Shown here: positions 26,497-35,810 of the stretch, one piece after another | How positions within the stretch are numbered: position 1 is the first letter of the stretch | Layout: every line of letters begins with the position of its first letter | The notes under the pieces: generated by a model | What the model was told of the DNA's origin: nothing | Seen by the model: only the letters and a program-made list of their open reading frames with translations | Databases searched by the model: none | Assembly: GCF_001921745.1 (NCBI RefSeq) | Contig: NZ_MRYA01000001.1 | Location: 558,001-622,000, forward strand | Length of the DNA: 64,000 nucleotides | Direction: 5' to 3' | Source: Psychrobacter sp. Cmf 22.2 | GTDB taxonomy: Bacteria > Pseudomonadota > Gammaproteobacteria > Pseudomonadales > Moraxellaceae | Program-made: the position numbers and the translations under genes

Positions 26497-28500
26497 ATGG
26501 AAGACCTGATCGAAAGAACGTCTTTATCCACAGTTAGTGAAAGGACTCGCACTAAGATTTTAAAAAAAACCTATTTTAAAAATTTTGGTAATAAGCAGAC
26601 ATTTCACCCTATTAAGATGCAACACCCTGCTATAGCTTCTATGGCATTATTCCTCGCTGGTTGCGGAGGAGGTGGTTCATCAAGCGGCTCCAGTGCGGCT
26701 AGCTCCAGTGCGGCTAGCTCTAGTACGACAGGCTCTAGTACGACAGGCTCTAGTACGACAGGCTCTAATACGGCAGGTTCTAATACGGCAGGTTCTAATA
26801 CGGCAGGTTCTAATACGGCGGGCTCTACTACGACAGGCTCTAATACGGCAGGCTCTAATACGGCAGGCTCTAATACGACAGGTTCCGATGCATCTATCTC
26901 TAGTCCCACCAGTACACCGGTAGATAATATGGTGAATATAGAGCCGTTAAATGATATCAATGCTGCTAGATTTTTGCAGCAAGCACAATTCTCATCTACT
27001 AAAGCTGAGATTGAAGACCTAAAAGGCATTGGTATAAATCAATGGCTGACCAATCAGTTTTCGTTGCGTAGCGGTATTAGCGGATACAACTGGTTGCTAA
27101 GCGAAGGTTACAATACTGCAAAACATCGTTACTCAACTTGGTCTGCAGACTGGATGTCGTGGCAACAGTTGTTGTCTGCTAAGGATACCTTGCGTAAGCG
27201 TATGGCCATATCGCTATCTGAAATACTGGTCATGTCCTCTGTAGGTTTGGGTCTTCCGCACAAATCGTTTGCTGTTGCTGCTTACTGGGATGTACTCAAC
27301 GAACATGCATTTGGAAATTTTAGAGATCTGTTAAAGGCTATTACCCTAAATATGGGTATGGGTGCTTATCTCGACTTAAGACACAGTAGAAAAGCCAACA
27401 GTAAAGGGCGCAGACCAGACGAGAATTACGCTCGAGAAGTCATGCAACTTTTTACCATTGGATTAGTAGAATTGAATCTTGATGGCACGCCCAAATTGCG
27501 TAATGGCAAGCCGATAGAAACCTATAGTCAAGAGACGGTCAGCAACATTGCTCAAGCTTTAACTGGATGGACAGTAGACAATAGATCCAACGTTGATAAA
27601 TCAATCACTTACACTGAATTCACACGTAACCCCATGATTAATATAGCGAGTCGGCATGATACTCGTAGTACGAGTTTCTTTGGTGTTACTGTGCCTGAAG
27701 GGTCTAGCGGTGAGCAAGCTCTAGAGATCGTAATAGATACGTTGTTTAATCATCCTAACGTTGCACCTTTTATCACAAAACAGCTTATTCAGCGTTTGGT
27801 TACCAGTAATCCTAGTCCTCATTATATAAGACGAGTGGCTACTGTTTTTAATAGTGACGATAACGGTGAGCGCGGTAATCTACAGTCAGTGTTGACGGCT
27901 ATTTTGACAGATCCAGAAGCTCGTAATCCTCCTGATAATAGGCCGACAATTGGCAAGGTACGTGAACCTATGCTCAGACTCGTTCAATGGGTTCATACTT
28001 TTAGTAATCGTCAAAGCATATCGGGCGAATGGAAGATAAGCAATACTAGTAATAGAAAATGGTACTTAAATCAAAGTCCTCTTCGAGCGCCATCAGTGTT
28101 TAACTTTTTTGATATTGATTATGCGCCTAATACAGATGCGTTTATCGATAACGGAATAGTAGCGCCAGAGCTCCAGCTGCATAACGTGACCTCCACGGTA
28201 GGTTATATCAACCATATAAAACGTGTGATCGAAAAAGGTATTTTTTATGGGTTTATTGAAACTATTATCGAGATAGCACCAGATTATAGAACAGAGATGA
28301 AGCTATATGATAAACCTGAAGAGTTAGTAGATCATTTAAACCTCATCTTATGCGGTGGTCAGATGTCACCTAAAACGATGAATTTAATAAAGTCTGCCTT
28401 AAAAGCGTTGACTGATGTTACTCCAGGCTGGAAAGAAAATCGCATTCATTTGGCTGTATTTATGACCATGGTTAGCCCAGATTTTCTTGTGCAGAAATAA
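26497..28500 (+). CDS. DUF1800 lipoprotein with low-complexity Ser/Thr/Gly linker
   Basis: This is a 667-residue protein. AAGG lies seven bases before ATG 26497. A basic 40-residue N-region precedes a short hydrophobic stretch and the lipobox LAGC near residue 55, so the protein is probably a lipoprotein; an internal ATG at 26617 would give a more normal signal peptide. Then comes a 65-residue linker of thirteen pentapeptides such as GSNTA and GSSTT. The remainder is DUF1800: ARFLQQAQF, DENYAREVMQLFTIGL, ALTGWT and LRAPSVFNFF. DUF1800 and DUF1501 genes are almost always paired; their function is unknown, though surface or extracellular polymer roles have been suggested. Confidence 0.88.
   Translation: MEDLIERTSLSTVSERTRTKILKKTYFKNFGNKQTFHPIKMQHPAIASMALFLAGCGGGGSSSGSSAASSSAASSSTTGSSTTGSSTTGSNTAGSNTAGSNTAGSNTAGSTTTGSNTAGSNTAGSNTTGSDASISSPTSTPVDNMVNIEPLNDINAARFLQQAQFSSTKAEIEDLKGIGINQWLTNQFSLRSGISGYNWLLSEGYNTAKHRYSTWSADWMSWQQLLSAKDTLRKRMAISLSEILVMSSVGLGLPHKSFAVAAYWDVLNEHAFGNFRDLLKAITLNMGMGAYLDLRHSRKANSKGRRPDENYAREVMQLFTIGLVELNLDGTPKLRNGKPIETYSQETVSNIAQALTGWTVDNRSNVDKSITYTEFTRNPMINIASRHDTRSTSFFGVTVPEGSSGEQALEIVIDTLFNHPNVAPFITKQLIQRLVTSNPSPHYIRRVATVFNSDDNGERGNLQSVLTAILTDPEARNPPDNRPTIGKVREPMLRLVQWVHTFSNRQSISGEWKISNTSNRKWYLNQSPLRAPSVFNFFDIDYAPNTDAFIDNGIVAPELQLHNVTSTVGYINHIKRVIEKGIFYGFIETIIEIAPDYRTEMKLYDKPEELVDHLNLILCGGQMSPKTMNLIKSALKALTDVTPGWKENRIHLAVFMTMVSPDFLVQK
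26686..26880 (+). repeat. Thirteen tandem 15-bp in-frame repeats
   Basis: The block is 195 bp, exactly 13 units of 15 bp such as GGCTCTAATACGGCA, with variants in the third to fifth codons. Because the unit is a multiple of three, copy-number changes would lengthen or shorten the linker without breaking the gene. Confidence 0.93.
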
Positions 28501-28518
28501 AAAGACGACTAAAAGCGA

Positions 28519-29904
28519 ATGACTACTATGAGCGAATTATCAAGAAGAGCATTTTTAAAGCGTTTAGGATATCTAACTGCCGCAGGCGTGGCCAATCCTG
28601 TCACCATAAATCTGATGGGTATGGCTGAAGCTGCCGCCCAAACGGCTACAGACTATAAAGCATTGGTTTGTGTATTTTTTGATGGCGGTAATGATCAAGC
28701 CAACACACTTATTCCTATCGATTCAAAGAATTACAGGACTTATAAAGATGTGCGTCAAAGTATCGCTATAGACCAATCGAAAGTCTTACCATTGATACCA
28801 TCATCAAGTTTGGCAAATGGCCTAAAATGGGGCTTTCATCCAAACCTTGAACGTTTAAATAGCTTGTTTCATCTAAAAAAACTGGCAGTCTTACAAAATG
28901 TGGGTACTTTAATTCAACCAACCTCACTGGATGAATTTAACAAAAAAACAGTACCTCTACCAAACATGCTGTTTTCTCACTCTACACAGACAAAGATATG
29001 GCAAAGCACTTCTTCTGCCGCTTTTAAAGAAGGCTGGGGCGGAAAAATCGGTGATCTTATTTTAAATCAAAACTCTCAAGCCATGTTTTCTTGTGTGAGT
29101 ACAGCTAACAACTCTCTATTTTTGACAGGACATAAGACAGTTCCACTTAATATCGTATCAGACGGTATCATTCCCATTCCATCAGCCCAAGAAAACGCCA
29201 GACTTTATGGCTCAAAAGAGTGTGCACAAGCTCTTAAAGAGCTTATCACCTCAAGTCGCGACAATATTATGGAAAACCATATTAATGAAGTCACCTTACG
29301 CTCTATAGACGCTGAAAGCACAATGTCATCGGCATTAAAGAGTGCCGGAGAGCTAAAAACTCAATTTTCAGCCAACAATTCGTTAGCTGAGCAGCTAGAG
29401 GTTGTGGCAAAACTTATCAAATCGCGTGGCCATTTTGGTATAAAAAGACAGGTGTTTTTTGTGAGTCTTGATGGTTTTGATACACACTCAAGCTTACTAA
29501 GTCGACATGGCAAACAGATGTCATTAGTGGATGATGCTTTAGCAAGCTTCTATGAGGCGACTGAAGAATTAAATATGACTGACAGTGTAACAACTTTTAC
29601 CGCGTCAGACTTTGGACGTACATTTAGTAGTAATGGTGATGGTTCTGATCACGGTTGGGGCAGTCATCATATGATTATGGGCGGTGCAGTTAATGGTAGA
29701 GACTTTTATGGGAAAAGTCCTGAAATTGGACTTAATACGGCAGAAGATACAGGCCAAGGTCGAATGCTACCCACGACATCTATCGATCAATATTCAGCAA
29801 CTTTGGCCAAATGGTTTGGTGTACCAAACAGTGATTTGAGTTTGATTGCGCCCAATATTCGTAATTTTAACAATCAAGATTTAGGCTTTATGAGAAGCCA
29901 ATAG
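28519..29904 (+). CDS. DUF1501 protein with Tat signal
   Basis: This 461-residue protein starts 18 bp after the DUF1800 gene. SRRAFLKRLG near residue 8 is a twin-arginine signal, followed by a hydrophobic stretch ending AEAAAQ, so it is exported folded. The mature protein has an alkaline phosphatase-like pattern: VFFDGGNDQANT near residue 52, VSLDGFDTHS near residue 315, and TASDFGRTF and GSDHGWGSHHMIMGG near residues 370-395. These Asp/His residues resemble metal-binding sites of sulfatase/phosphatase relatives. Tat export suits a protein folding with a cofactor. A terminator follows. Confidence 0.88.
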   Translation: MTTMSELSRRAFLKRLGYLTAAGVANPVTINLMGMAEAAAQTATDYKALVCVFFDGGNDQANTLIPIDSKNYRTYKDVRQSIAIDQSKVLPLIPSSSLANGLKWGFHPNLERLNSLFHLKKLAVLQNVGTLIQPTSLDEFNKKTVPLPNMLFSHSTQTKIWQSTSSAAFKEGWGGKIGDLILNQNSQAMFSCVSTANNSLFLTGHKTVPLNIVSDGIIPIPSAQENARLYGSKECAQALKELITSSRDNIMENHINEVTLRSIDAESTMSSALKSAGELKTQFSANNSLAEQLEVVAKLIKSRGHFGIKRQVFFVSLDGFDTHSSLLSRHGKQMSLVDDALASFYEATEELNMTDSVTTFTASDFGRTFSSNGDGSDHGWGSHHMIMGGAVNGRDFYGKSPEIGLNTAEDTGQGRMLPTTSIDQYSATLAKWFGVPNSDLSLIAPNIRNFNNQDLGFMRSQ

Positions 29905-29927
29905 TTTATTAGTTAAACGATGAAAAC

Positions 29928-29979
29928 AAAAAGGCCTTCCTAATACTGATAGCATTTATCAGTGCTCGGAAGGCTTTTT
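29928..29979. terminator. Terminator between DUF1501 and BCP genes
   Basis: Arms AAAAAGGCCTTCC (29928-29940) and GGAAGGCTTTTT (29968-29979) enclose a smaller inner hairpin (ACTGATA/TCAGT). It lies between convergent genes. Confidence 0.85.
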
Positions 29980-30019
29980 GTACTCTTATTTATTGTTCAA
30001 ATAATGTCAATCAAAGCGA

Positions 30020-30517
30020 TTAGGCGCCTAGCGTATCTAATAAACGCTCAGTATAACCTTTTGCTCTTAGGTTGCGCTGCGCATGGGTCAGTGTCCCGTC
30101 CTTGTCAAATACAAATACTGAACGCACAAGGCCCATAGTAGTTTTTCCATACATATTTTTTTCTTTGATGACATCGAAGTACTGGCATAGCTTTTCATCA
30201 TTATCGCTAATTAGCGGAATTTGCAGATCGTATTTGGTGATGAATTTTTCATGAGACTCAACGCTGTCTCGCGATACACCAACGATATCATAGCCAAGCT
30301 TGTCAAACATATTTAAATGTTCTGTAAACTCTGTCGCTTGCGTGGTACAACCAGGAGTGTCGTCTTTGGGATAAAAGTAAAGAATGAGTCCTTTATCAGT
30401 ATGCTGTACAAGCTCTTTTAAACTAAGATCGTCATGAATCAAGTGGCCATCGAGATTGCGAACGATAGCTACTGGAAAATCTGGTAGGGTAATGCTTTCT
30501 GTTGCTGGCTTTGCCAT
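30020..30517 (-). CDS. bcp: Peroxiredoxin, BCP/PrxQ family
   Basis: This 165-residue thiol peroxidase would reduce hydrogen peroxide and organic hydroperoxides in the cytoplasm. The peroxidatic Cys is in DDTPGCTTQ (residue 57). Five residues later, where E. coli BCP has its resolving Cys, there is Thr (QATEF). The only other Cys, near residue 111 (DEKLCQYF), matches the non-essential Cys99 of E. coli BCP as I recall that sequence. The enzyme is thus likely 1-Cys-like or resolved by another thiol. RSVFVFDKDG and the terminal region fit the family. It has a terminator on each side. Confidence 0.9.
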   Translation of the reverse strand: MAKPATESITLPDFPVAIVRNLDGHLIHDDLSLKELVQHTDKGLILYFYPKDDTPGCTTQATEFTEHLNMFDKLGYDIVGVSRDSVESHEKFITKYDLQIPLISDNDEKLCQYFDVIKEKNMYGKTTMGLVRSVFVFDKDGTLTHAQRNLRAKGYTERLLDTLGA

Positions 30518-30630
30518 TTTAACTTCCTTATCTTGTCAAATCCAAAATTGTAGTCAATGTCAGGTAACTTATTATAGTTAAACCAATAAAAGTGATTGAT
30601 AAATTTTGTATATTGCTCATTCATCAGCAA

Positions 30631-30658
30631 AAAAAGACTGACATCTGCCAGTCTTTTT
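30631..30658 (-). terminator. Intrinsic terminator after small periplasmic protein gene
   Basis: Arms AAAAAGACTG (30631-30640) and CAGTCTTTTT (30649-30658), followed on the minus strand by more T residues; it lies 24 bp after the stop codon at 30682. Confidence 0.88.
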
Positions 30659-30681
30659 ATCATATGCATTTAATGAATAGG

Positions 30682-31011
30682 TTAAGCAGGCTTTTGCGGC
30701 TGCTTTAAGTCTAAACCTTTAGTGCACTGCTGCAAATCTTTTTGCATCGTTTTTACATAAGGCAAGCCTGATGGGTCCTTTTTATCTTGCGCGTAGCTTT
30801 CAATTTCCCACATCTGACCAATCGTCATTTTACTGCGTACATCGATGGTACAGTTACAGAGTTTGGTGGCCGTACTCTTATCAGCGACTTTATATTTAAC
30901 CGCACCAGTAACACATTGATTGATGTTGTTTTGCTTAATATTAGCAGCGTTTGCTTGCGGCATAGCGACCAAACCGATTAATGCTAGGGGTAGTACTTTT
31001 AATAGCTTCAT
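30682..31011 (-). CDS. Small secreted protein of unknown function
   Basis: This 109-residue protein has a clear signal peptide (MKLLKVLPLALIGLVAMPQANA, cut in two by a predicted cleavage after ANA). The mature part of about 86 residues carries four Cys (NQCVTG, KLCNCTID, QQCTKG), which could form two disulphide bonds in the periplasm. I do not recognise the family. It is monocistronic with its own terminator. No heme-binding CxxCH motif is present, so it is not a cytochrome. Confidence 0.75.
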   Translation of the reverse strand: MKLLKVLPLALIGLVAMPQANAANIKQNNINQCVTGAVKYKVADKSTATKLCNCTIDVRSKMTIGQMWEIESYAQDKKDPSGLPYVKTMQKDLQQCTKGLDLKQPQKPA

Positions 31012-31329
31012 ATATATTCTCTTATAAATAGATACAGCGTCAATAAAACAGACGCTAAATGGGTAATACTGTTGTCAGCTAGATATTGATTAAGAAATTT
31101 ATCTATTATCTATACTATTATGTGGAAACGACATTTAGTATAAGCATAAGGACTCATACCATAACAATTATAGTCATTAATGAACACCATACGCTTGCTG
31201 TGTTGATGCAATTAAATGTTACGCTTATGTTTGTCGCTTTTATGCTACATGCTTTGAGGTTAAAATATCATTTGGACAAAACTATGCAAACATAGGTTTA
31301 AGTATGCAATAAAACTCAAATGTTTAAAT
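31012..31329. other. Intergenic region, no supported gene
   Basis: This 318-bp spacer lies between the small secreted protein and queC. A 69-codon frame on the plus strand has no coding character or ribosome site. No repeat or RNA element is recognised. Confidence 0.4.
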
Positions 31330-32127
31330 TTACTCGGGACGTAGATACTGTGTCTGATAATGCGTAGGATCAGCAACCCCAGCTTGAACAAATCCTTGGC
31401 GGCGTAGCGCACAACTGTCACACATACCGCAAGCAAGGCCATCTTTATCTGCTTGATAACAAGAAATGGTCTGTCCATAATCGACACCAAGCGTTAGTCC
31501 AAGCTCGATCGTTTGAGCTTTAGACAATTCTTGCAAAGGTGTTTGAATGCTTAGATGATGACCTGTAACGCCAGCTTTGGTTGCAAGGTTTGCCATGTGC
31601 TCAAAAGCGTTGATGTACTCAGGACGGCAGTCAGGATAGCCAGAATAATCTACTGAGCTGACGCCAATAACAATATGATTAGCAGCAGTGACTTCGGCAA
31701 CCGCCAACGCATAAGATAAGAAGATGGTATTACGTGCAGGTACATAAGTATTTGGAATGGCATCGTTATCGATTTTATCGTGTTTCTTATTAGGGAATTT
31801 ATCCGCATCCCCATCAGGGACCGTCATACTGTGATCAGTTAACGATGAACCACCCAGCTGCGCGATATCGATATCAATAATGCGGTGGTTCACCGCCGCT
31901 GTTTTAGCAATTGCTTTTGCTGCGACAAGCTCACTGTTATGGCGCTGTCCATAATTAAAACTGACTGCGGTTACAGAAGCATAGCGAGCCTTTGCCCAGT
32001 ACAAACAAGTGACCGAATCAAGCCCGCCTGATAACAAGACGACAGCATTTTGCTCTTGATGAAGTGTATCTGAAGAAGGGTTAGATGCTGAGCTGAGGAG
32101 GTCAGATTGCAGGGTAATTTCAGTCAT
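31330..32127 (-). CDS. queC: 7-cyano-7-deazaguanine (preQ0) synthase
   Basis: This 265-residue ATP-dependent enzyme converts 7-carboxy-7-deazaguanine to preQ0 in the queuosine pathway. The PP-loop [17 protein letters not shown] is near residue 30, [15 protein letters not shown] near residue 125, [15 protein letters not shown] near residue 155, and the zinc ligands C-x2-C-x2-C in CGMCDSC near residue 237, preceded by an upstream Cys in SCYQADKDG. Its N-terminus is about 25 residues longer than usual before the PP-loop. Its product is one ligand of the YhhQ transporter encoded at 17632. No preQ1-like element is seen upstream of this gene. Confidence 0.95.
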   Translation of the reverse strand: MTEITLQSDLLSSASNPSSDTLHQEQNAVVLLSGGLDSVTCLYWAKARYASVTAVSFNYGQRHNSELVAAKAIAKTAAVNHRIIDIDIAQLGGSSLTDHSMTVPDGDADKFPNKKHDKIDNDAIPNTYVPARNTIFLSYALAVAEVTAANHIVIGVSSVDYSGYPDCRPEYINAFEHMANLATKAGVTGHHLSIQTPLQELSKAQTIELGLTLGVDYGQTISCYQADKDGLACGMCDSCALRRQGFVQAGVADPTHYQTQYLRPE

Positions 32128-32287
32128 AGTAGTGTCTAGTATCGATTTGCGAAAACGGCTATTTTAACAAAGATAAAGCTACTATTATATATCTATCAAA
32201 GTCATAAAGCCTGTACAGTTATACCAGTAACAAATATAGCGCGCGTAAAATTTTATAATATTAAACCTAGTAATTTAATCTCATCTT

Positions 32288-32316
32288 TTCAAACTGTTAG
32301 CATTTTTTGTTATAAT
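32288..32316 (+). promoter_or_regulatory. Predicted sigma-70 promoter of ttcA
   Basis: A perfect TATAAT at 32311-32316 lies 17 bp after TTCAAA at 32288-32293, about 100 bp upstream of the ttcA start codon. Confidence 0.5.
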
Positions 32317-32418
32317 CGCTGCTACTTTTGGCGTATTAGTAGTAGTACGTTATTACGCCTTGTTCTACTATCAATTGCTTTATCGCCAAATCACCTTTGT
32401 AAAGATACTGAGTAGTTT

Positions 32419-33588
32419 ATGACCGCAGCGACCTTATTTACGCCAAAAAATACGCCTGATTTTGACGAGATGTCGACTAAAGCACATTTAGAAGATAGCC
32501 ATGCTTTAGAGACTGATGCTTATAGTATGGAGTATGATGACGTTGATGTTGACAGCACCACAGAAACGGTTTCTGGACATTTAGCTGACGGACAAGCTCG
32601 TACTGAGTCTGTATTATTTCGCAAATTACAAAAAAAGCTACGTAGGCAAGTTTCGTGGGCGATTCGCGACTTTAATATGATCGAAGATGGCGATGTCGTA
32701 ATGGTATGCGTTTCGGGCGGTAAAGATAGCTATACGCTGTTAGATATCTTGCTGCTATTGAAACGCATTGCACCGATAAGCTTTGATATTGTCGCGGTCA
32801 ATCTCGATCAAAAGCAGCCTGGCTATCCAGAGGATATCTTACCTGCTTATTTAAATGAGCAAGGCATTGCACACTATATTTTAGAAAAAGACACTTATAG
32901 CATTGTCAAAAGCGTCGTACCAGAAGGCAAGACCTATTGCTCGGCTTGTTCACGTCTGCGCCGAGGCTCGCTATATGGTTTTGCTAAGCAAATCGGTGCA
33001 ACCAAGATAGCCTTGGGTCATCATCGCGATGATATGTTGGCCACCTTCTTTTTGAATCTGTTTCATGGCGGCGCTCTAAAGTCGATGCCACCTAAACTGC
33101 TTAGCGATGACAAGCAAAATATGATTATTCGTCCACTCGCTTATGTTGAAGAAAAAGACATCATTGAATACGCCAAATTAAAAGAATTTCCAATCATTCC
33201 TTGTAACCTATGTGGCAGCCAGACCAATCTTCAACGCGCCATCATCAACGATATGCTTCGCGCATGGGATGATGCTCACCCGCAGCGTTTGGCCTCTATT
33301 TTTAAGGCCATGCAAAACGTCGCGCCATCGCAATTAGCGGATCGTGAGTTATTTGATTTTGAACAGTTAAGCTTAGAGCGTGACGATAATGAGCGTTTAT
33401 TTGAAGGCGATAATATTCAAGCTGGGCAGACTGATAGTCTTGTTGAGATTGGCCTGCCTGTAGCGCCAGAAACCCAGACGTTTAATGCAAAATTTGATTA
33501 CGATCATAGACAGACAGTGGCTTTAGATAAAGAGAAAAAAAGTAGTCGTTCTACACAAAAAATCCCTACGATTAATCCAGTTATTTAG
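32419..33588 (+). CDS. ttcA: tRNA 2-thiocytidine(32) synthetase
   Basis: This 389-residue protein thiolates C32 in tRNAs using ATP, cysteine-derived sulfur and an Fe-S cluster. The PP-loop [14 protein letters not shown] is near residue 98. Cluster ligands are in [11 protein letters not shown] near residue 175 and [10 protein letters not shown] near residue 265, and [19 protein letters not shown] is typical of TtcA. The first 60 residues and the last 70 are extra compared with E. coli TtcA (about 311 residues); the acidic N-terminal part is low in conservation. It is monocistronic, divergent from queC, with a strong terminator. Confidence 0.94.
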   Translation: MTAATLFTPKNTPDFDEMSTKAHLEDSHALETDAYSMEYDDVDVDSTTETVSGHLADGQARTESVLFRKLQKKLRRQVSWAIRDFNMIEDGDVVMVCVSGGKDSYTLLDILLLLKRIAPISFDIVAVNLDQKQPGYPEDILPAYLNEQGIAHYILEKDTYSIVKSVVPEGKTYCSACSRLRRGSLYGFAKQIGATKIALGHHRDDMLATFFLNLFHGGALKSMPPKLLSDDKQNMIIRPLAYVEEKDIIEYAKLKEFPIIPCNLCGSQTNLQRAIINDMLRAWDDAHPQRLASIFKAMQNVAPSQLADRELFDFEQLSLERDDNERLFEGDNIQAGQTDSLVEIGLPVAPETQTFNAKFDYDHRQTVALDKEKKSSRSTQKIPTINPVI

Positions 33589-33646
33589 CTGTCTATTTAA
33601 TTAAATAGATTTGGTTAGTATAAGACACAAGCAATATGACACTCAC

Positions 33647-33678
33647 AAAAAAACCAGCTATTAATCAGCTGGTTTTTT
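33647..33678. terminator. Bidirectional terminator between ttcA and fixH
   Basis: Arms AAAAAAACCAGCT and AGCTGGTTTTTT around a 7-nt loop, between convergent genes with A/T tracts on both sides. Confidence 0.88.
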
Positions 33679-33709
33679 ATGTTTTAAAATTCACGGTTTA
33701 TGACTGGTT

Positions 33710-34297
33710 TTAGCTTTTGGCAAACACGGGCAGGGGATCAAAGCTGACCTCTGAACGCGGCAGTCTTGCAACGTCTTGCATACGCCAGTCGTCTTTACCA
33801 TCGTTACTTACTTGTAAATAGTACTTGGCTTTTACTGAATCAATATCTACTTTGGCACTATATTTATTTCCTTCTTGGTGTTCTAGCACCACATCTCGAT
33901 CCTTTTTAACATCCGTTGCGTGCGATATGGAAAGCTCTAACGTATCAGGGTAGGTAAGTGGTTCACCATTCAACAGTTTACCCGTTTGTAAGCTTTGCTG
34001 CGGATAATCGAGATAAAAAGTGATGTCACCGTCTGAGGTAAATTTCATTTTGCCGCGTAAGTCTAGATCATAGGTCAGCTTATCGCGTGATACATCGTGA
34101 TAAAGCGTCTTACCGTCCATATACCAATCATCACGTACCACACTGTCACGAATTTGATAAGAGTAATAAACAAACCAGAGGCAAGCGATAACCACAAAGG
34201 CTGGCATACCGATGACAAAGATGACTACCATGTAATTTTTATACCATGGCTGGCTATCTTGACGCTTAAAACTTGGCGTAGGAGTGGGTGTAGACAT
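33710..34297 (-). CDS. FixH-family protein
   Basis: This 195-residue protein has a cytoplasmic Pro/Thr-rich start, one transmembrane helix at about residues 21-45 and a periplasmic beta domain (LTYDLDLRGKMKF, YYLQVSNDGKDDWRMQDVARLP). FixH is usually encoded beside CcoG and CcoI and is thought to aid assembly of cbb3 oxidase or its copper supply. It lies 103 bp after ccoG on the same strand. No ccoI (copper ATPase) or ccoS gene follows; the terminator and convergent ttcA end the cluster. Confidence 0.8.
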   Translation of the reverse strand: MSTPTPTPSFKRQDSQPWYKNYMVVIFVIGMPAFVVIACLWFVYYSYQIRDSVVRDDWYMDGKTLYHDVSRDKLTYDLDLRGKMKFTSDGDITFYLDYPQQSLQTGKLLNGEPLTYPDTLELSISHATDVKKDRDVVLEHQEGNKYSAKVDIDSVKAKYYLQVSNDGKDDWRMQDVARLPRSEVSFDPLPVFAKS

Positions 34298-34400
34298 AAA
34301 ATACCTATTAAATGTATGAGACGATCAATGTACTATTGCCTAGTTTGAGTGACCTAAATCTAGTCACTCAAGTATAGATTATACGTTATATTTCAAGTAT

Positions 34401-35810
34401 TTACTGGCCTTGAGTCGTGAAAATGTTTTGTTTACTTACCTTGTACTGACCATCTTCACTTACTACGTTTAAAGTAATAGGCGTTTGACCAGACTCAACG
34501 ACATCAGGGTCACCGTAAATGCTAACAGGCATATCAAAGCTTTCACCAGCTTCTAATGGCACATCGTTGAAACGCAGCTCTAAACTTAGACCATCTTGCG
34601 GCGCAAGCGATATTTTATAAGCATGAGGTTCTTGGGTTTTATTGGTCAGCTTCACAATGTAACTGTTTTCAATCATACCTTGGTTGGTCATAGAAGACAG
34701 CTGATTACGGTCACGACGTATATCAATCTCTAATGGCACGCGATCAGTTAATGCGTAAATAAGACCACCACATAACACAGCCAATAGAGTCAAATAAGCA
34801 AACAGACGCGGACGTAAGACACGGCTAGGCTCTTTTTCAGCCAGTTGCCTCTCAGTTGTATATCTGATAAGTCCTCGTGGATAGCCAACTTTGTCCATGA
34901 CTTCATTACAAGCATCCACACATGCTGCACACTGAATACACGCGACTTGCAGACCGTCTCGAATATCAATACCAGTAGGGCATACTTGTACACACATTTG
35001 ACATTCGATACAGTCACCTAGATGTTCTGGATTAGTCCCCTTTTTACGAGCGCCGCGAGGTTCACCGCGATCATAATCATAAGACACAATAAGGGTGTCT
35101 TTATCAAACATGACGCTCTGGAAACGACCATAAGGGCAAATCTGGACACACATCTGTTCACGCATGTAACCAGCATTAACATAAGTTGAAAAAGCAAATA
35201 TAAATACTGAGACCCAAACCCACGTTGACCAATCAGGGAATGGCATAAAACCTATGAGCTGCCAGCTGCCATACAGATAGTCAGTTCCTGCTACATAACT
35301 AACAAAGGTAGTAGCAGTAATCATCGAAAAGACGAACCAGATAAAATATACCAAAAAGCGTTTGAAAGCTTTAGTCGCAGTCATGGGCGACTTATCAAAC
35401 TTGATACGTTTATTGCGATCACCGATGACTATCTTTTCTACATATTGATAAAGATGTGTCCAAATGGTCTGTGGGCAAGCATAGCCGCACCACACCCGTC
35501 CAGCATAGACGGTCACCATAAATAGTGTAAAAGCGGCAATAAGAGCGAACGCAGCAATAAAGTAAAAGTCTTGCGTCAAAAACGTCATACCAAAAATATA
35601 GTAATGCTGAGATGGCACATCAAACCATATTGCTTGCCTACCGTTATAACGCAGCCAAGGCAAAATCAAAAACAACGCTAAAAATGCATACATGCTAATG
35701 ACGCGAATATTTTGATAAAAACCTGTGACGAATCGGGGGTGTATACGATGCTTTGTCGCATCAAGATCTATTTGTTGTACTGGGATTTTATTGGGTTGTT
35801 GTGCTGACAT
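34401..35810 (-). CDS. ccoG: Cytochrome c oxidase accessory protein CcoG
   Basis: This 469-residue membrane iron-sulfur protein has about five transmembrane helices. Cys motifs are CGYACPQTIW, CVQICPYGRFQ, and the two ferredoxin-like clusters CIECQMCVQVCP and CIQCAACVDACN near residues 262-290. The C-terminal periplasmic region is immunoglobulin-like. CcoG is reported to reduce Cu(II) for insertion into cbb3 oxidase. It begins 453 bp after ccoP, beyond a terminator, so it and fixH probably have their own promoter. Confidence 0.93.
   Translation of the reverse strand: MSAQQPNKIPVQQIDLDATKHRIHPRFVTGFYQNIRVISMYAFLALFLILPWLRYNGRQAIWFDVPSQHYYIFGMTFLTQDFYFIAAFALIAAFTLFMVTVYAGRVWCGYACPQTIWTHLYQYVEKIVIGDRNKRIKFDKSPMTATKAFKRFLVYFIWFVFSMITATTFVSYVAGTDYLYGSWQLIGFMPFPDWSTWVWVSVFIFAFSTYVNAGYMREQMCVQICPYGRFQSVMFDKDTLIVSYDYDRGEPRGARKKGTNPEHLGDCIECQMCVQVCPTGIDIRDGLQVACIQCAACVDACNEVMDKVGYPRGLIRYTTERQLAEKEPSRVLRPRLFAYLTLLAVLCGGLIYALTDRVPLEIDIRRDRNQLSSMTNQGMIENSYIVKLTNKTQEPHAYKISLAPQDGLSLELRFNDVPLEAGESFDMPVSIYGDPDVVESGQTPITLNVVSEDGQYKVSKQNIFTTQGQ

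Noticed and set aside
26686..26880. Possible CRISPR-like array
   Set aside because: Units are 15 bp, contiguous, without spacers, and in frame inside a lipoprotein gene.
26672..27029. Open frames of 83 codons (plus) and 141 codons (minus) across the DUF1800 repeat block
   Set aside because: They are open only because the 15-bp repeat has no stop in any frame; they encode pure repeats and have no ribosome site.
31086..31295. 69-codon frame between the small periplasmic protein and queC
   Set aside because: No Shine-Dalgarno, composition typical of non-coding AT-rich DNA, and no recognisable family.
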